DNA of 64,000 nucleotides from Pseudolysinimonas_A sp041984585 (GCA_041984585.1 JBHIXX010000006.1:1-64000), one strand, 5' to 3'; counted from the first letter of the stretch, positions 43,542-52,285 are shown. Program-made: numbers and translations. The notes: a model not told the origin generated them from the letters alone.

Positions 43542-44627
43542 TCAGTCAGCGGCCGACGGCGCCTCGTCCGGGCGAGCGCGCAGCAGCTCGATCGGCAGCG
43601 ATCGACCGCCGAGCTTCGGACCCTGCGTCTGCAGGTGGCAGGCCACCGTGCCGCCGTCGTCGACCGGCGTGTGCTCCGGCCGGGTCTCGTGGCACGGTTC
43701 GAAGGCCGCGGGGCAGCGCGAGGCGAAGGGGCAGCCGGCGGGTCGACGCGAGGGGCTGGGCGGGTCGCCGCGGAGCACGACCTTCTGCCGGGCCCGCCGG
43801 TGGGACGGCTTCGCCTCCGGGACCGCCGACAGCAGGGCCGCCGTGTACGGATGCGCCGGGGAGTCGGCGACCCGGTCGGCCGGCCCGAACTCGACGATCT
43901 GACCCAGGTACATCACCGCGATCTCGTGGCTCACATGGCGCACGACCGACAGGTCGTGGGAGACGAACAGGATCGCCACCCCGAACTCGCGCTGCAGTTT
44001 GAGCAGCAGGTTGAGGATCTGCGACTGGATCGAGATGTCGAGGGCGCTCACCGCCTCGTCGCAGACCAGGATCTTCGGATCCGGCGCGAGCGCCCGCGCG
44101 ATCGCGACGCGCTGTCGCTGACCGCCCGACATCTCGTCGGGGAAGCGGCGCGCGTGCTCAGGCGACAGGCCGACGCTGATCAGCAGGCGGTCGACCTCCG
44201 CGTCGAGCTCCGCACCCTTCAGGCCCCGATGGAAGGTCACCGGCTCGCCGATGATGTCGCCGATGCGCATCGTCGGGTTGAGCGAGGAGTACGGGTCCTG
44301 GAAGACCATCTGCATCGCCCGACGCGCCTGATTGAGGTCGCGGCCACGCGCGCGTGTCACGTCGTCGGCACCGAGGTGCACCTCGCCGTCGGTGACGTCG
44401 AGCAGACGCAGCAGCAGACGCCCCACGGTGGATTTACCCGAGCCCGATTCGCCGACCAGACCGAGCGTGCGCCCCGCGTGCAGCCGCAGGGTCACCCCAT
44501 CGACGGCGCGGACCTTCGACGACGCACGGCCGAAGAGCGACGTCCGCCCGGCGAACTCCTTGACGAGGTCGACACCCTCGAGGACCGGTGTCTCGGATTC
44601 CACGGTCGCCTCAGTCACGGCGCTCAT
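43542..44627 (-). CDS. Oligopeptide/dipeptide-type ABC transporter ATPase (DppF/OppF)
   Basis: A 361-residue ATPase with Walker A GLVGESGSGKST, Q-loop MVFQDPYSSLNP, signature MSGGQRQRVAIARAL and Walker B ILVCDEAVSALD. The C-terminal oligopeptide-type extension has cysteines in GCPFASRCPAAFEPC, a probable iron-sulfur-like or zinc site found in this family. The start overlaps the stop of the partner ATPase. It energises the importer encoded at 43542-49186. Confidence 0.95.
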   Translation of the reverse strand: MSAVTEATVESETPVLEGVDLVKEFAGRTSLFGRASSKVRAVDGVTLRLHAGRTLGLVGESGSGKSTVGRLLLRLLDVTDGEVHLGADDVTRARGRDLNQARRAMQMVFQDPYSSLNPTMRIGDIIGEPVTFHRGLKGAELDAEVDRLLISVGLSPEHARRFPDEMSGGQRQRVAIARALAPDPKILVCDEAVSALDISIQSQILNLLLKLQREFGVAILFVSHDLSVVRHVSHEIAVMYLGQIVEFGPADRVADSPAHPYTAALLSAVPEAKPSHRRARQKVVLRGDPPSPSRRPAGCPFASRCPAAFEPCHETRPEHTPVDDGGTVACHLQTQGPKLGGRSLPIELLRARPDEAPSAAD

Positions 44628-45658
44628 TCCCCGGCTCCTTCAAGCACGAGCTCGTCGGCGCGGATGCAGCGCACCTCTCCGGCGTCTGTCGGGCTCAGGG
44701 AGACGGCCTGGGTGTCACACCGCCCCGCCTGCGCGAACTCGCAACGGTTGGCGAAACGGCATCCCGGCGCGACGTACCCGAGCGGCGGCGGACTACCCGG
44801 CAGGACGGAGAGCTCGTTTAGCGGCGGCTGGTTTTCGGGCAGCGCCTGCAACAGCGCCGACGCGTACGGGTGGCGCGGGCGCACGAAGAACGGGTCGATC
44901 ATCGCCTGCTCCATGATCTGCCCGGCGTACATCACGAGCACCCGGTCGCAGAACTCGGCGATCACCGCGAGGTCGTGGCTGATGAGCACGATTGACATGT
45001 CCATCTCGCCGCGGAGTCGGCGCAGCAGCTCGAGGATCTGCGCCTGCGTCGTGACGTCCAGGGCCGTCGTCGGCTCGTCGGCGATCAGCAGACTCGGGCG
45101 GCAGGCGATCGCCATCGCGATGCAGACCCGCTGCCGGAGCCCACCCGAGAGCTCGTGCGGGTAGGCGTCCGCACGTCGCTCCGGGTCGGAGATCTCGACG
45201 AGCCGAAAGTCCTCGATGACTTGGGCACGGGCCTCGGCGCGCGAAACTCCCCGGTGCCGACGGATGACCTCGGCCACCTGGTCGCCGACGCGGTACGCTG
45301 GGTCGAGGGCGGTCATGGGCTCCTGGAAGATCATGCCGACGTCCCGGCCGCGGATCGCGCGCAGGTCGCGCTCGCGCAGCGCCGTCACGTCGACGCCGTT
45401 GAAGAGGATCCGCCCCCCACGCTGCCGCGAGATGCGCTTTGGCACGAGACCCATGAGCGACATCGCGAGCGTCGACTTGCCGGAGCCGGATTCGCCGACG
45501 AGTCCGATGACCTCCCCGGACCGCACCTCGAGGTCGATGTCATTGAGCACGGAGAGGTACTCACGGCCGGGGGCGAGGTCGAGCGAGAAGCCCTCGACGC
45601 GCAGCAGCGCGTCCCCTCGGTCCGGCGCAGCGGTCTCCTGTCGGGGATTCCGGGTCAT
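44624..45658 (-). CDS. Oligopeptide/dipeptide-type ABC transporter ATPase (DppD/OppD)
   Basis: A 344-residue ATPase with Walker A GLVGESGSGKST, MIFQEPMTALDP, signature LSGGLRQRVCIAMAIA and Walker B LLIADEPTTALD. The C-terminal segment GCRFANRCEFAQAGRC is the paired-cysteine region of the oligopeptide subfamily. It starts within the permease stop (ATGA). Partner of the DppF-type ATPase. Confidence 0.95.
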   Translation of the reverse strand: MTRNPRQETAAPDRGDALLRVEGFSLDLAPGREYLSVLNDIDLEVRSGEVIGLVGESGSGKSTLAMSLMGLVPKRISRQRGGRILFNGVDVTALRERDLRAIRGRDVGMIFQEPMTALDPAYRVGDQVAEVIRRHRGVSRAEARAQVIEDFRLVEISDPERRADAYPHELSGGLRQRVCIAMAIACRPSLLIADEPTTALDVTTQAQILELLRRLRGEMDMSIVLISHDLAVIAEFCDRVLVMYAGQIMEQAMIDPFFVRPRHPYASALLQALPENQPPLNELSVLPGSPPPLGYVAPGCRFANRCEFAQAGRCDTQAVSLSPTDAGEVRCIRADELVLEGAGE

Positions 45659-46548
45659 CGTTCCCTCCCCCCGGTCACTTCGTCACGGAGCACATCGCCC
45701 AGCGTGTTGAACGCCAGCGAGGTGAAGAAGATCACCAGGCCGGGCGCGAGCACGAGCCACGGCGCGATCTCGATGAACGCCTTGCTCCCGCCGATCATCG
45801 ACCCCCAGCTCGCGTTCGGGGGTTGGACCCCGAGCCCCAGGTAGCTGAGGCTCGACTCGATGATGAGCGTGAGGCCGAGCATGAACGAGATCTGGATGAT
45901 CAGCGCCGGCCAGGCGTTGGGCAGCATGTGCGCCCACACCACGCGGCGGCGCGGAATCCCCGTCGAGATGGCCGCCTCGACGAACGTCTCGTTGCGCACG
46001 AACAGGATCTGACCGCGCACGATGCGCAGGAACCGCGGAGCGTAGGCGATTCCCACCGCGAGCATCGCGTTGCCGAGCCCCGGGCCGAGGATCGCGACGA
46101 TCGCCAGCGCGAGGAAGAGCGACGGGAAGCTCAGCAGCACGTCGGCGACGCGGGTGACGATCGTGTCGAACCAGCCGCCGATGTACCCCGCGAGCACACC
46201 GGGGAGCACCCCGAAGGCGAGTCCCGTCAGGACGGCCTGGGCGGTCGCCAGCAACGAGACTCGTCCGGCGACCAGCAGTCGCGACAGCACGTCGCGGCCG
46301 AGGTCGTCGGTGCCCAGCCAATGGTCGAGCCCAGGCGGCTGGAGAACGCCGCGCAGGTCGTTCTGGTTCGGGTCGTAGGGCGTGATGAACGGACCGATCA
46401 GCGACACCACGATCAGCAGGACGAGGTAGGCGATGCTGACGACCCCGGCCGGCCGGTCGAGGACTCGACGCACCAGTCCGCGATGGCGCCGACCGGAGAC
46501 CAGCGCGATCTGCGTCGTCGACGGGGCGGACGCGGCGGGTGCTGTCAT
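45655..46548 (-). CDS. ABC transporter permease (DppC/OppC type)
   Basis: A 297-residue permease with six membrane helices. The N-terminal OppC_N segment (residues 30-60, SIAYLVLLIVVSLIGPFITP) is followed by the family hallmark HWLGTDDLGRDVLSRLLVAG. The EAA loop is EAAISTGIPRRRVVWAHMLP. The start is ATG 46548, overlapping the DppB-type stop. The C-terminus is short and basic. Confidence 0.95.
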   Translation of the reverse strand: MTAPAASAPSTTQIALVSGRRHRGLVRRVLDRPAGVVSIAYLVLLIVVSLIGPFITPYDPNQNDLRGVLQPPGLDHWLGTDDLGRDVLSRLLVAGRVSLLATAQAVLTGLAFGVLPGVLAGYIGGWFDTIVTRVADVLLSFPSLFLALAIVAILGPGLGNAMLAVGIAYAPRFLRIVRGQILFVRNETFVEAAISTGIPRRRVVWAHMLPNAWPALIIQISFMLGLTLIIESSLSYLGLGVQPPNASWGSMIGGSKAFIEIAPWLVLAPGLVIFFTSLAFNTLGDVLRDEVTGGRER

Positions 46549-47492
46549 TGGACTCTCACCTTCGGGTTGATCAGCGCGTACGCGAGATCGGTCAGGAAGC
46601 TCGCGACGACCACCAGGAGAACGGTGAACAGGATCACGCCCTGGAGCACCTGGATGTCGCGCGAGAACACGGCCTGCACCATCTGGCTCCCGATCCCGGG
46701 GAGGTCGAAGACGGCTTCGATGACGACGCAGGCCCCGATCGCGATCGGCACCTGGAGGCCGAGGGTCGTGACGGCCGGGCCGAGAGCGGAGCGGAGGGCA
46801 TGCTTGCCGACGACGCTGATCTCCGAGAGTCCCGCCGAGCGCATGGTGCGCACGTAGTCGCGCCGCAGGTGGTCGCCGAGCGAGGCGCGCAGCTGGCGGG
46901 TGAGTTCGGCGGCGAGGGCGTGACCCAGCGTGATCGCGGGCAACAGCAGGTGGAGGAACCACTGGAGGGGATCGGCGGAGAATGGGACGTAGCTCGTCGC
47001 GGGCAACCATCGGAGGGTGAGGCTGAAGAGGAGCACGAGCAGGATGGCGAACCAGAAGTTGGGGATCGCAATGCCGGACGTCGCGATGGCGAGCGAGATT
47101 CGATCGGCGATGCCGTTCGGGTGCAGCGCCGCGACGGTGGCCAGCGGGAGCGCGATCAGGATCGCGAAGATGAAGCCGAGCAGTACCAGGCTCAGGGTGA
47201 CGGGCACCTTGCGCAACAGGATGTCGGAGACCGGCTCGCTCGTGCTGAACGAGATGCCCAGATCGCCGGTGGCCGCATGGATCACGAAGTCGATGAATCG
47301 CTCGACGAGCGGCTTGTCGAGCCCGAGCTGGGCGCGGTACTGGGCGATGAGCTCCGGCGTGGCGCTCTCACCACCCGCGCGCGCGATCGCCGCGTCACCC
47401 GGCAATAGCGATGTGAGGACGAAGACGACGAGTGCGGCCACCAGCAGCTGGGGGATGAGGGTGAGGAGACGGCGGATCGTAAAGGTCAGCAT
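46545..47492 (-). CDS. ABC transporter permease (DppB/OppB type)
   Basis: A 315-residue permease with six membrane helices beginning MLTFTIRRLLTLIPQLLVAA. It has the typical periplasmic loop LGLDKPLVERFIDFV and LGISFSTSEPV, and the EAA-loop block YVRTMRSAGLSEISVVGKHAL. It pairs with the DppC-type permease. It lies downstream of the binding-protein gene, across a strong hairpin. Confidence 0.95.
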   Translation of the reverse strand: MLTFTIRRLLTLIPQLLVAALVVFVLTSLLPGDAAIARAGGESATPELIAQYRAQLGLDKPLVERFIDFVIHAATGDLGISFSTSEPVSDILLRKVPVTLSLVLLGFIFAILIALPLATVAALHPNGIADRISLAIATSGIAIPNFWFAILLVLLFSLTLRWLPATSYVPFSADPLQWFLHLLLPAITLGHALAAELTRQLRASLGDHLRRDYVRTMRSAGLSEISVVGKHALRSALGPAVTTLGLQVPIAIGACVVIEAVFDLPGIGSQMVQAVFSRDIQVLQGVILFTVLLVVVASFLTDLAYALINPKVRVQ

Positions 47493-47590
47493 GTCGACAC
47501 CCGACTGCGGTGCCTCGTGGCGAATGGCGACATTGCGTTTCCTTGATCCGCCGCCCCCTCATCGGGCGGCTTGATTCCGATTATCGGTCT

Positions 47591-47620
47591 GCTTGGTCCG
47601 GGCCGGAACCCGGACCAAGC
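47591..47620 (-). terminator. Perfect hairpin after binding-protein gene
   Basis: GCTTGGTCCGGG / CCCGGACCAAGC, 12-bp perfect arms with a 6-base loop, lies 6 bases after the binding-protein stop. There is no T-run, so it may attenuate rather than fully stop transcription into the permease genes, giving excess binding protein. Confidence 0.75.
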
Positions 47621-47626
47621 GGGGGG

Positions 47627-49186
47627 TCAGCTCGCGGCGGTCACCCCCACGTTGAGGAAGTTCGCCTTCCCGGTCAGACCAGTCGAGTAGCCGATCACGT
47701 TGTCCCGGACGACCGTGGTCACGCCGGGGAACATGAGCGGAATCATGCGCGAGTCCTCCATGATCAGGTCCGACGCGGTGCGGATGGCCTCGCCCCGGGC
47801 GTCCTGGTCGCCGCTCGCCCGCGCTTCGTCGAGCGCACTCGTCAGGTCGGGCGCGGTGACCTTCGCGGGGTTGTTCAGCCCGTCGGGCCCGAACAGGTTG
47901 TCGAGGGTCTGCGACGGGTCGGCACGACCACCCCACGGGGTGAAGTAGATCGGCACGCTGTTCTGGTAGTAGAACTCGTCCAGGAGCGCGGGACCCTCCA
48001 TCGGGATGATGTTGGTGGTAATCCCGATGTCGGCGAGCATGCCCGCGATGGCCTCGGTGGCCTGCACGCGGAACGGTTGGTTGTTCGTCTTGAAGTCGAA
48101 CGAGAACCCGTCGGGATAGCCGGCCTCGGCAAGGAGCTCACGCGCCTTGTCGGGGTCGTACGGGTACATGTTCTCGAGCGAAGGGTCGTTGCCGAAGTAC
48201 CCCGGGGGGAACGGCTGCCACGCGATCGTGCCGGTGCTCCGGTAGATCCCCTCGTAGAGCGCCTCTCGGTCGATCGCGTAGTTGATCGCCTCGCGCACGA
48301 GCGGGTCGTCGAACGGCGCGATCGAGATGTTCATCCCGAGGTGGTCGACGGCGAGCGCTGGATCGGTGCGCACATCGAGGCTCGGGTCCGTCCCGGCGAG
48401 TTGCACCTGCGCGGCCGAGATCTGTGCGACGTCGACCTCCCCCGCACGCACCGCGCTGAGACGCGTGTCGTCATCCTCGATGAGGCGGATGGTCAGCGAG
48501 GCCAGCAGGACGGAGTCCGGGTCGTAGTAGCCGTCGAACCGCTCGACCGTGAGGTGGTCACCGGGCGAGTACTCGACGAGCTGCCACGGACCGGCGCCGA
48601 CCGGGTCGATCGCCAGGTTCGTCCCGTCGTCGAAGGCGGCCGGGGAGATCATCATCCCGGTGCGGTCGGCGAGCTTGGCCGGGAGCGCCGCGTCGGGGGC
48701 GGACAGGCTGAGCACGACCGTGAGGTCGTCGCTCGCCTCGACCGAGGCCACCGACGAGAGGTCGCCCGTAACCGACGATGTGTCGAGCGTCAGGGCGCGG
48801 CTTATGTTGGCGACGACCGCATCCGCGTCGAGCGTGGTGCCGTCGTGGAAGGTGAGACCGTCACGGAGCGTAAGCGTGAGCGATTCGTCGGTGAGATCCC
48901 ACGACTCGGCGAGCCCAGGGGCGACCGAACCATCGGACGCGTAGCTCAGCAGACTGGCGTAGACCGGGAGCAGCCACGGAATGTCCTGCGAGGACGTGCC
49001 CTGCTGGGGGTCGAGGCTGGTGGCCGGCTCGAAGTAGCCGAAGGTCAGGCTCCCGTCGGGATCGGGGGCGTCGGTCGACTCGCCTCCACCGCCGGGGGAA
49101 CACGCCGCGAGGGCTACGGCGAGGGCGCCCACCGTCACGGCTGCTGCAAGGCGTCGCGGGACGCGCCATTTCTCGGTGCTCATCAT
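47627..49186 (-). CDS. ABC transporter substrate-binding lipoprotein (SBP family 5)
   Basis: A 519-residue binding lipoprotein. The signal peptide has RR near residues 11-12, a hydrophobic core and lipobox LAAC with Cys29, then a Gly/Ser linker. SBP_bac_5 features include YASLLSYASDGSVAPGLAES, LTLRDGLTFHDGTTLDADAV, and NYAIDREALYEGIY. It delivers the substrate to the Dpp-type permeases. AGGAG sits 4 bases before ATG 49186; ATG 49183 has better spacing. A broken duplicate of its 3' end lies at 50895-51259. The island context suggests a non-peptide acid or conjugate as the ligand. Confidence 0.94.
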   Translation of the reverse strand: MMSTEKWRVPRRLAAAVTVGALAVALAACSPGGGGESTDAPDPDGSLTFGYFEPATSLDPQQGTSSQDIPWLLPVYASLLSYASDGSVAPGLAESWDLTDESLTLTLRDGLTFHDGTTLDADAVVANISRALTLDTSSVTGDLSSVASVEASDDLTVVLSLSAPDAALPAKLADRTGMMISPAAFDDGTNLAIDPVGAGPWQLVEYSPGDHLTVERFDGYYDPDSVLLASLTIRLIEDDDTRLSAVRAGEVDVAQISAAQVQLAGTDPSLDVRTDPALAVDHLGMNISIAPFDDPLVREAINYAIDREALYEGIYRSTGTIAWQPFPPGYFGNDPSLENMYPYDPDKARELLAEAGYPDGFSFDFKTNNQPFRVQATEAIAGMLADIGITTNIIPMEGPALLDEFYYQNSVPIYFTPWGGRADPSQTLDNLFGPDGLNNPAKVTAPDLTSALDEARASGDQDARGEAIRTASDLIMEDSRMIPLMFPGVTTVVRDNVIGYSTGLTGKANFLNVGVTAAS

Positions 49187-49209
49187 CGAACTCCTGTTGA
49201 TCGAGGACA

Positions 49210-49227
49210 CGGAACGACTCCGTTCCG
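49210..49227. promoter_or_regulatory. Inverted repeat in divergent promoter region
   Basis: CGGAACGACTCCGTTCCG has 7-bp perfect arms and a 4-base centre. It lies 24 bases upstream of the binding-protein start and 32 bases upstream of the divergent metallo-hydrolase start. It may be an operator for both, or a leader hairpin. AT-rich sequence (ATATTCTGATAAGAGTAAA) follows toward the metallo-hydrolase. Confidence 0.45.
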
Positions 49228-49258
49228 CGGGTCAAGCATATTCTGATAAGAGTAAACC

Positions 49259-50224
49259 ATGTCAAGCTTTGTGCCACGCGACGGTGCGGGGGTGATCTTC
49301 GAGATCGACGACGGCCTCTGGATGGTGCCTCAGCCGGTGCTCGGCGAATCGCACGTCGAGTTCACCAACTGCTACATCCTGCGCGGCGAGCACGGCGACA
49401 TCCACGTCATCGACCCCGGTTGGTCGACGGAGCCCAACTGGCGGCGCCTCGAACGGGGACTGACGGAGATTGGCGCCTCGACCGACGACATCGCCGCCGT
49501 GCTCGCGACCCATCTGCACGCAGACCATCTGGGCCTGGCTCGGCAGGCGCGCGACCACGTGTCGGCTCCATTCCTACTGGGGACGATCGAAGCCGAGACG
49601 CTCGCCGTCGACATTCCGACGCGCTGGAGCGCCGAGACCCTCACCCGTCAGCTCGAGAGGTGGGGCGCACCGGAGGGCGACCGGGAGCGGATCATCCGTG
49701 CGCTCGCCACGGAGCGACCGCCTGACTTCGCCCAGCCGGACCGCACCCTCGACGACGGCGACCTGCTCCCGATCTCGGGCCGAACGATTCGAGCCGTCGT
49801 GACCCCGGGGCACACCCCGGGGCACTTGTGCTTCTGGGACCAGGATCGCGATCGGCTGTTCACGGGCGACCACGTGCTGCCCCACATCCACCCGGGCGTC
49901 GGGCTGGCGGGCGACGGAGCAGCCTCGAACGGACTGGTCGACTATCTCGATTCGCTCGACCGCGTCGACGGCATGGCGACGTCGGCCTTGCCCGGCCACG
50001 GCGATCCGATCGACAACCTCAGTGCTCGCGTGAGCGAGATCCGGGACCACCAACTCCGGCGCGCCGCGGAGATCGCGGCGCGCCGTGCGCCCCGAGACTC
50101 GGCGTGGAGCGTCGCGACCCGGCTGCGCTGGAGGGAGCGCTGGAGTGGGATGAGCGCGTTCCGTCAGCACTCCGCTGTGTCCCAGGTCGCGATGCACCTG
50201 CGTCGGCTCGACGCGATGGGATGA
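49259..50224 (+). CDS. MBL-fold metallo-hydrolase
   Basis: A 321-residue metallo-beta-lactamase-fold hydrolase. Metal ligands are in THLHADHLGLA (HxHxDH), TPGHTPGHLCFW, TGDHVLPHIHP and LPGHGDPID. Such enzymes split thioesters, lactones or esters. It is divergent from the ABC importer and shares its promoter region, so it may open a lactone or release CoA from an intermediate. The C-terminal 70 residues form a basic helical extension. Confidence 0.92.
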   Translation: MSSFVPRDGAGVIFEIDDGLWMVPQPVLGESHVEFTNCYILRGEHGDIHVIDPGWSTEPNWRRLERGLTEIGASTDDIAAVLATHLHADHLGLARQARDHVSAPFLLGTIEAETLAVDIPTRWSAETLTRQLERWGAPEGDRERIIRALATERPPDFAQPDRTLDDGDLLPISGRTIRAVVTPGHTPGHLCFWDQDRDRLFTGDHVLPHIHPGVGLAGDGAASNGLVDYLDSLDRVDGMATSALPGHGDPIDNLSARVSEIRDHQLRRAAEIAARRAPRDSAWSVATRLRWRERWSGMSAFRQHSAVSQVAMHLRRLDAMG

Positions 50225-50231
50225 GACCACG

Positions 50232-50255
50232 GCGATCCGTCGCCAGTCGGATCGC
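50232..50255. terminator. Hairpin between convergent genes
   Basis: GCGATCCG / CGGATCGC, 8-bp perfect arms with an 8-base loop, lies just after the metallo-hydrolase stop and before the end of the convergent epimerase remnant. It is a probable bidirectional terminator. Confidence 0.55.
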
Positions 50256-50271
50256 GGCGATCGCACCATGA

Positions 50272-50838
50272 CTAGCGGATCACCTCGGGGTCGTGCGCGA
50301 TGATGCTCTCCGCGGTGTCCTGGACCGAGTCGGCGACCGATCGGGGCGTCCAGCCCAGCATCCGTTCGGCCTCCGTGCCGCGGGAATCGAAGTCGTGCCC
50401 GAGCTGACCGCGCAGCGCACCCATCGCGGGGTTGACGGCGGCGACGAACCGGGCGACGAACAGCGGGAGCTCGCGCGTCGGAGCCTTGGCCGCCTGGTCG
50501 CCCATGCGGTCGCGGAGGATGCGCGCGATGTCGACCATGCGCAGACTCGATTCCGAGGTGGCGATGAACCGCTCCCCGGCCGCGCCGGGATCGGTCGCCG
50601 CATGCAAGTGCAGGTCGGCGACGTCGCGGACGTCGGCCCATCCGGTACCGAAGGGCGGGCACACCGGGAGCGCTCCGGAGAGCATGCCCCGGGTCGTCCG
50701 CAGCGACGGCGGGTCGTCGTTGCCGATCAGCGGGCCGAGCACTGCCGACGGCTGGACGGTGGCGAGCTCCATCCCGGTGCCCTCCCGGGCGATGAAGTCC
50801 CAGGGGCCGGCGGGATGTCGGAGTCGAGATTCGTCCAA
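50272..50838 (-). pseudogene. NAD-dependent epimerase/dehydratase, C-terminal fragment
   Basis: About 175 residues match the C-terminal half of an extended SDR (dihydroflavonol-reductase-like): WDFIAREGTGMELATVQPSA, VLGPLIGNDDPPSLR, GWADVRDVADLHLHA and LGWTPRSVADSVQDT. The NAD-binding Rossmann half and the catalytic YxxxK are missing. The similarity stops at about 50,800, where the sequence changes into unrelated DNA and then a remnant of a binding-protein gene on the opposite strand. It is probably a deletion or recombination product. Confidence 0.7.
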
Positions 50839-50894
50839 TCCTCTCCGGTGAACGGCTCGGTGCGGCGAGCGCGGGTGGCCGTAGACGACGAATC

Positions 50895-51259
50895 CTCGAC
50901 CACTTCTACTACCAGAAGACGGTCCCGATGTACTTCACGCCGTGGGGCGGTCGGACCGATTCGTCGATTTCGCTCGACAACCTGTTCGGGCCGCGCGGAC
51001 TGAACAACCCCGCGAAAGTCACCGCGCCCGACCGGAAGAGTGCGCTGCGATGAGGCGCGCACGGAATCCAACACCGATCGGCGAGCGGAGCTTCTCCAAG
51101 GAGGCATCGACGTCGATCGATGGACGACGCGCGGATGATCCCGATCGCGTCCCCGTCGATCGCCCCGTGGCGTTCGCCAACGACGTGGTCGGATATGTTC
51201 CCGCGCTAACCGCGCACCGGTTCAACTTTCTCGGCGTCGGGGTGACCGCGCAGAGCTGA
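50895..51259 (+). pseudogene. Broken duplicate of ABC substrate-binding protein 3' end
   Basis: The plus strand reads LDHFYYQKTVPMYFTPWGG, then SLDNLFGPRGLNNPAKVTAP, then a stop at 51051, closely matching the protein at 47627-49186 (FYYQNSVPIYFTPWGG, LDNLFGPDGLNNPAKVTAP). After a frame break it resumes as MDDARMIPI and ends NFLGVGVTAQS, against EDSRMIPL and NFLNVGVTAAS. About 25-30 residues between the parts are lost and the upstream two thirds are absent. It is in the opposite orientation to the intact gene, so it is not a simple tandem copy. Confidence 0.8.
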
Positions 51260-51273
51260 GAACCGCGTACACG

Positions 51274-51309
51274 CAACCGCCCCCGTACTTCACGGTGCGG
51301 GGGCGGTTG
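51274..51309. terminator. Strong hairpin after binding-protein remnant
   Basis: CAACCGCCCCCG / CGGGGGCGGTTG, perfect 12-bp arms with a 12-base loop, lies 14 bases after the remnant's stop. It probably was the terminator of the lost duplicate binding-protein gene and can now also serve the convergent crotonase gene. Confidence 0.75.
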
Positions 51310-51341
51310 TCGTTGTGCGATCGCCCGTGGGGCGAGGTGAC

Positions 51342-52181
51342 TCAGGACTGGTTGCTGCTGGGGAACACGGCGGCGCGCTTCTCGCGCATCGCGGTGACCC
51401 CCTCCTGCGCGTCGGGGGAGAAGAAACCCATCTTCTCGACGGCCAGCGAGTAGTCGAAAGCGGTCAAGCCGCCCAGGCGCAGCCACTGGTTGAGCGCGCG
51501 TTTCGAGAGCGAGAGCGCCTGCTGGGACCCGTCCGCGAGCTGGCGAGCGATCGTCGTCGCCGTCTCGAGCACGTCCTCTCGTGCCACCGCGCGGGTGACG
51601 AGTCCGATCTCAGCTGCCGTCTTCCCGTTGAGCATCTCGCCGGTGAGCAGGTAGTACTTCGCGCGCGACAGACCGCAGAGCAGCGGCCAGATCATCGCGC
51701 TGTGGTCGCCCGCCGCGACACCGAGCTTCACGTGCCCGTCGCCGAGGCGCGCGTCTTCCGCGATGATCGAGATGTCCGACATGATCGCGACCGCGAGCCC
51801 GGCCCCGACGGCGGCACCGTTGATGGCCGAGATGATCACCTTGTCGCAGTTGACCATGCCGTAGACTAGGTCGCGCGCCTCCCAGGTCACGGCGTCGTCG
51901 TAGCGCTCCTCGTTGGTGAGCGACATCCGGTGCTTGAGCATCGACAGGTCCGCTCCCGCAGAGAAGGCCTTCTCGCCGGCACCCGTGACCACGATGACGT
52001 TGACCCGAGGGTCGCGCCCGAGGTCGCGCCAGATCTCGACCAGTTCCTGATGCAGCCGGTGGTTTACCGAGTTGTACGCGTCGGGGCGATTGATGGTGAC
52101 CGTCGCGACGCGGTCGTCGATCTCCACGAGGAGATGTTCGTATCCGCTGGCGTAGTCGACCTCGTCGTTACCGAGCACCAT
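51342..52181 (-). CDS. Crotonase family protein lacking both canonical glutamates
   Basis: A 279-residue crotonase-fold protein. Oxyanion-hole segments are FSAGADLSMLKHR and GAAVGAGLAVAIMSD. The usual glutamate positions hold Ala (AGLAVAI) and a histidine in RLGDGHVKLGVAAGDHSAMI, so simple hydration is doubtful. The C-terminal SLAVEKMGFFSPDAQEGV is the usual trimer-exchange helix. It is divergent from the aldehyde dehydrogenase, with an AGTATACT box between them. No downstream partner gene is seen on its strand. Confidence 0.9.
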   Translation of the reverse strand: MVLGNDEVDYASGYEHLLVEIDDRVATVTINRPDAYNSVNHRLHQELVEIWRDLGRDPRVNVIVVTGAGEKAFSAGADLSMLKHRMSLTNEERYDDAVTWEARDLVYGMVNCDKVIISAINGAAVGAGLAVAIMSDISIIAEDARLGDGHVKLGVAAGDHSAMIWPLLCGLSRAKYYLLTGEMLNGKTAAEIGLVTRAVAREDVLETATTIARQLADGSQQALSLSKRALNQWLRLGGLTAFDYSLAVEKMGFFSPDAQEGVTAMREKRAAVFPSSNQS

Positions 52182-52216
52182 TGCTGAGTTCCTTTCGTTG
52201 GAAGAACTTTTGCATC

Positions 52217-52224
52217 AGTATACT
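52217..52224. promoter_or_regulatory. AGTATACT palindrome in divergent promoter
   Basis: The same perfect octamer as at 24409-24416, again in an AT-rich patch (CATCAGTATACTATTTTG), 36 bp upstream of the crotonase start and about 60 bp upstream of the aldehyde dehydrogenase start. It may bind a regulator that links these genes to etfBA. Confidence 0.45.
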
Positions 52225-52285
52225 ATTTTGCGCGACCATGCGGCGCCCGTTCCGAGTCGGTTGCCGTTAGTAGGGAGAGGCTCTG

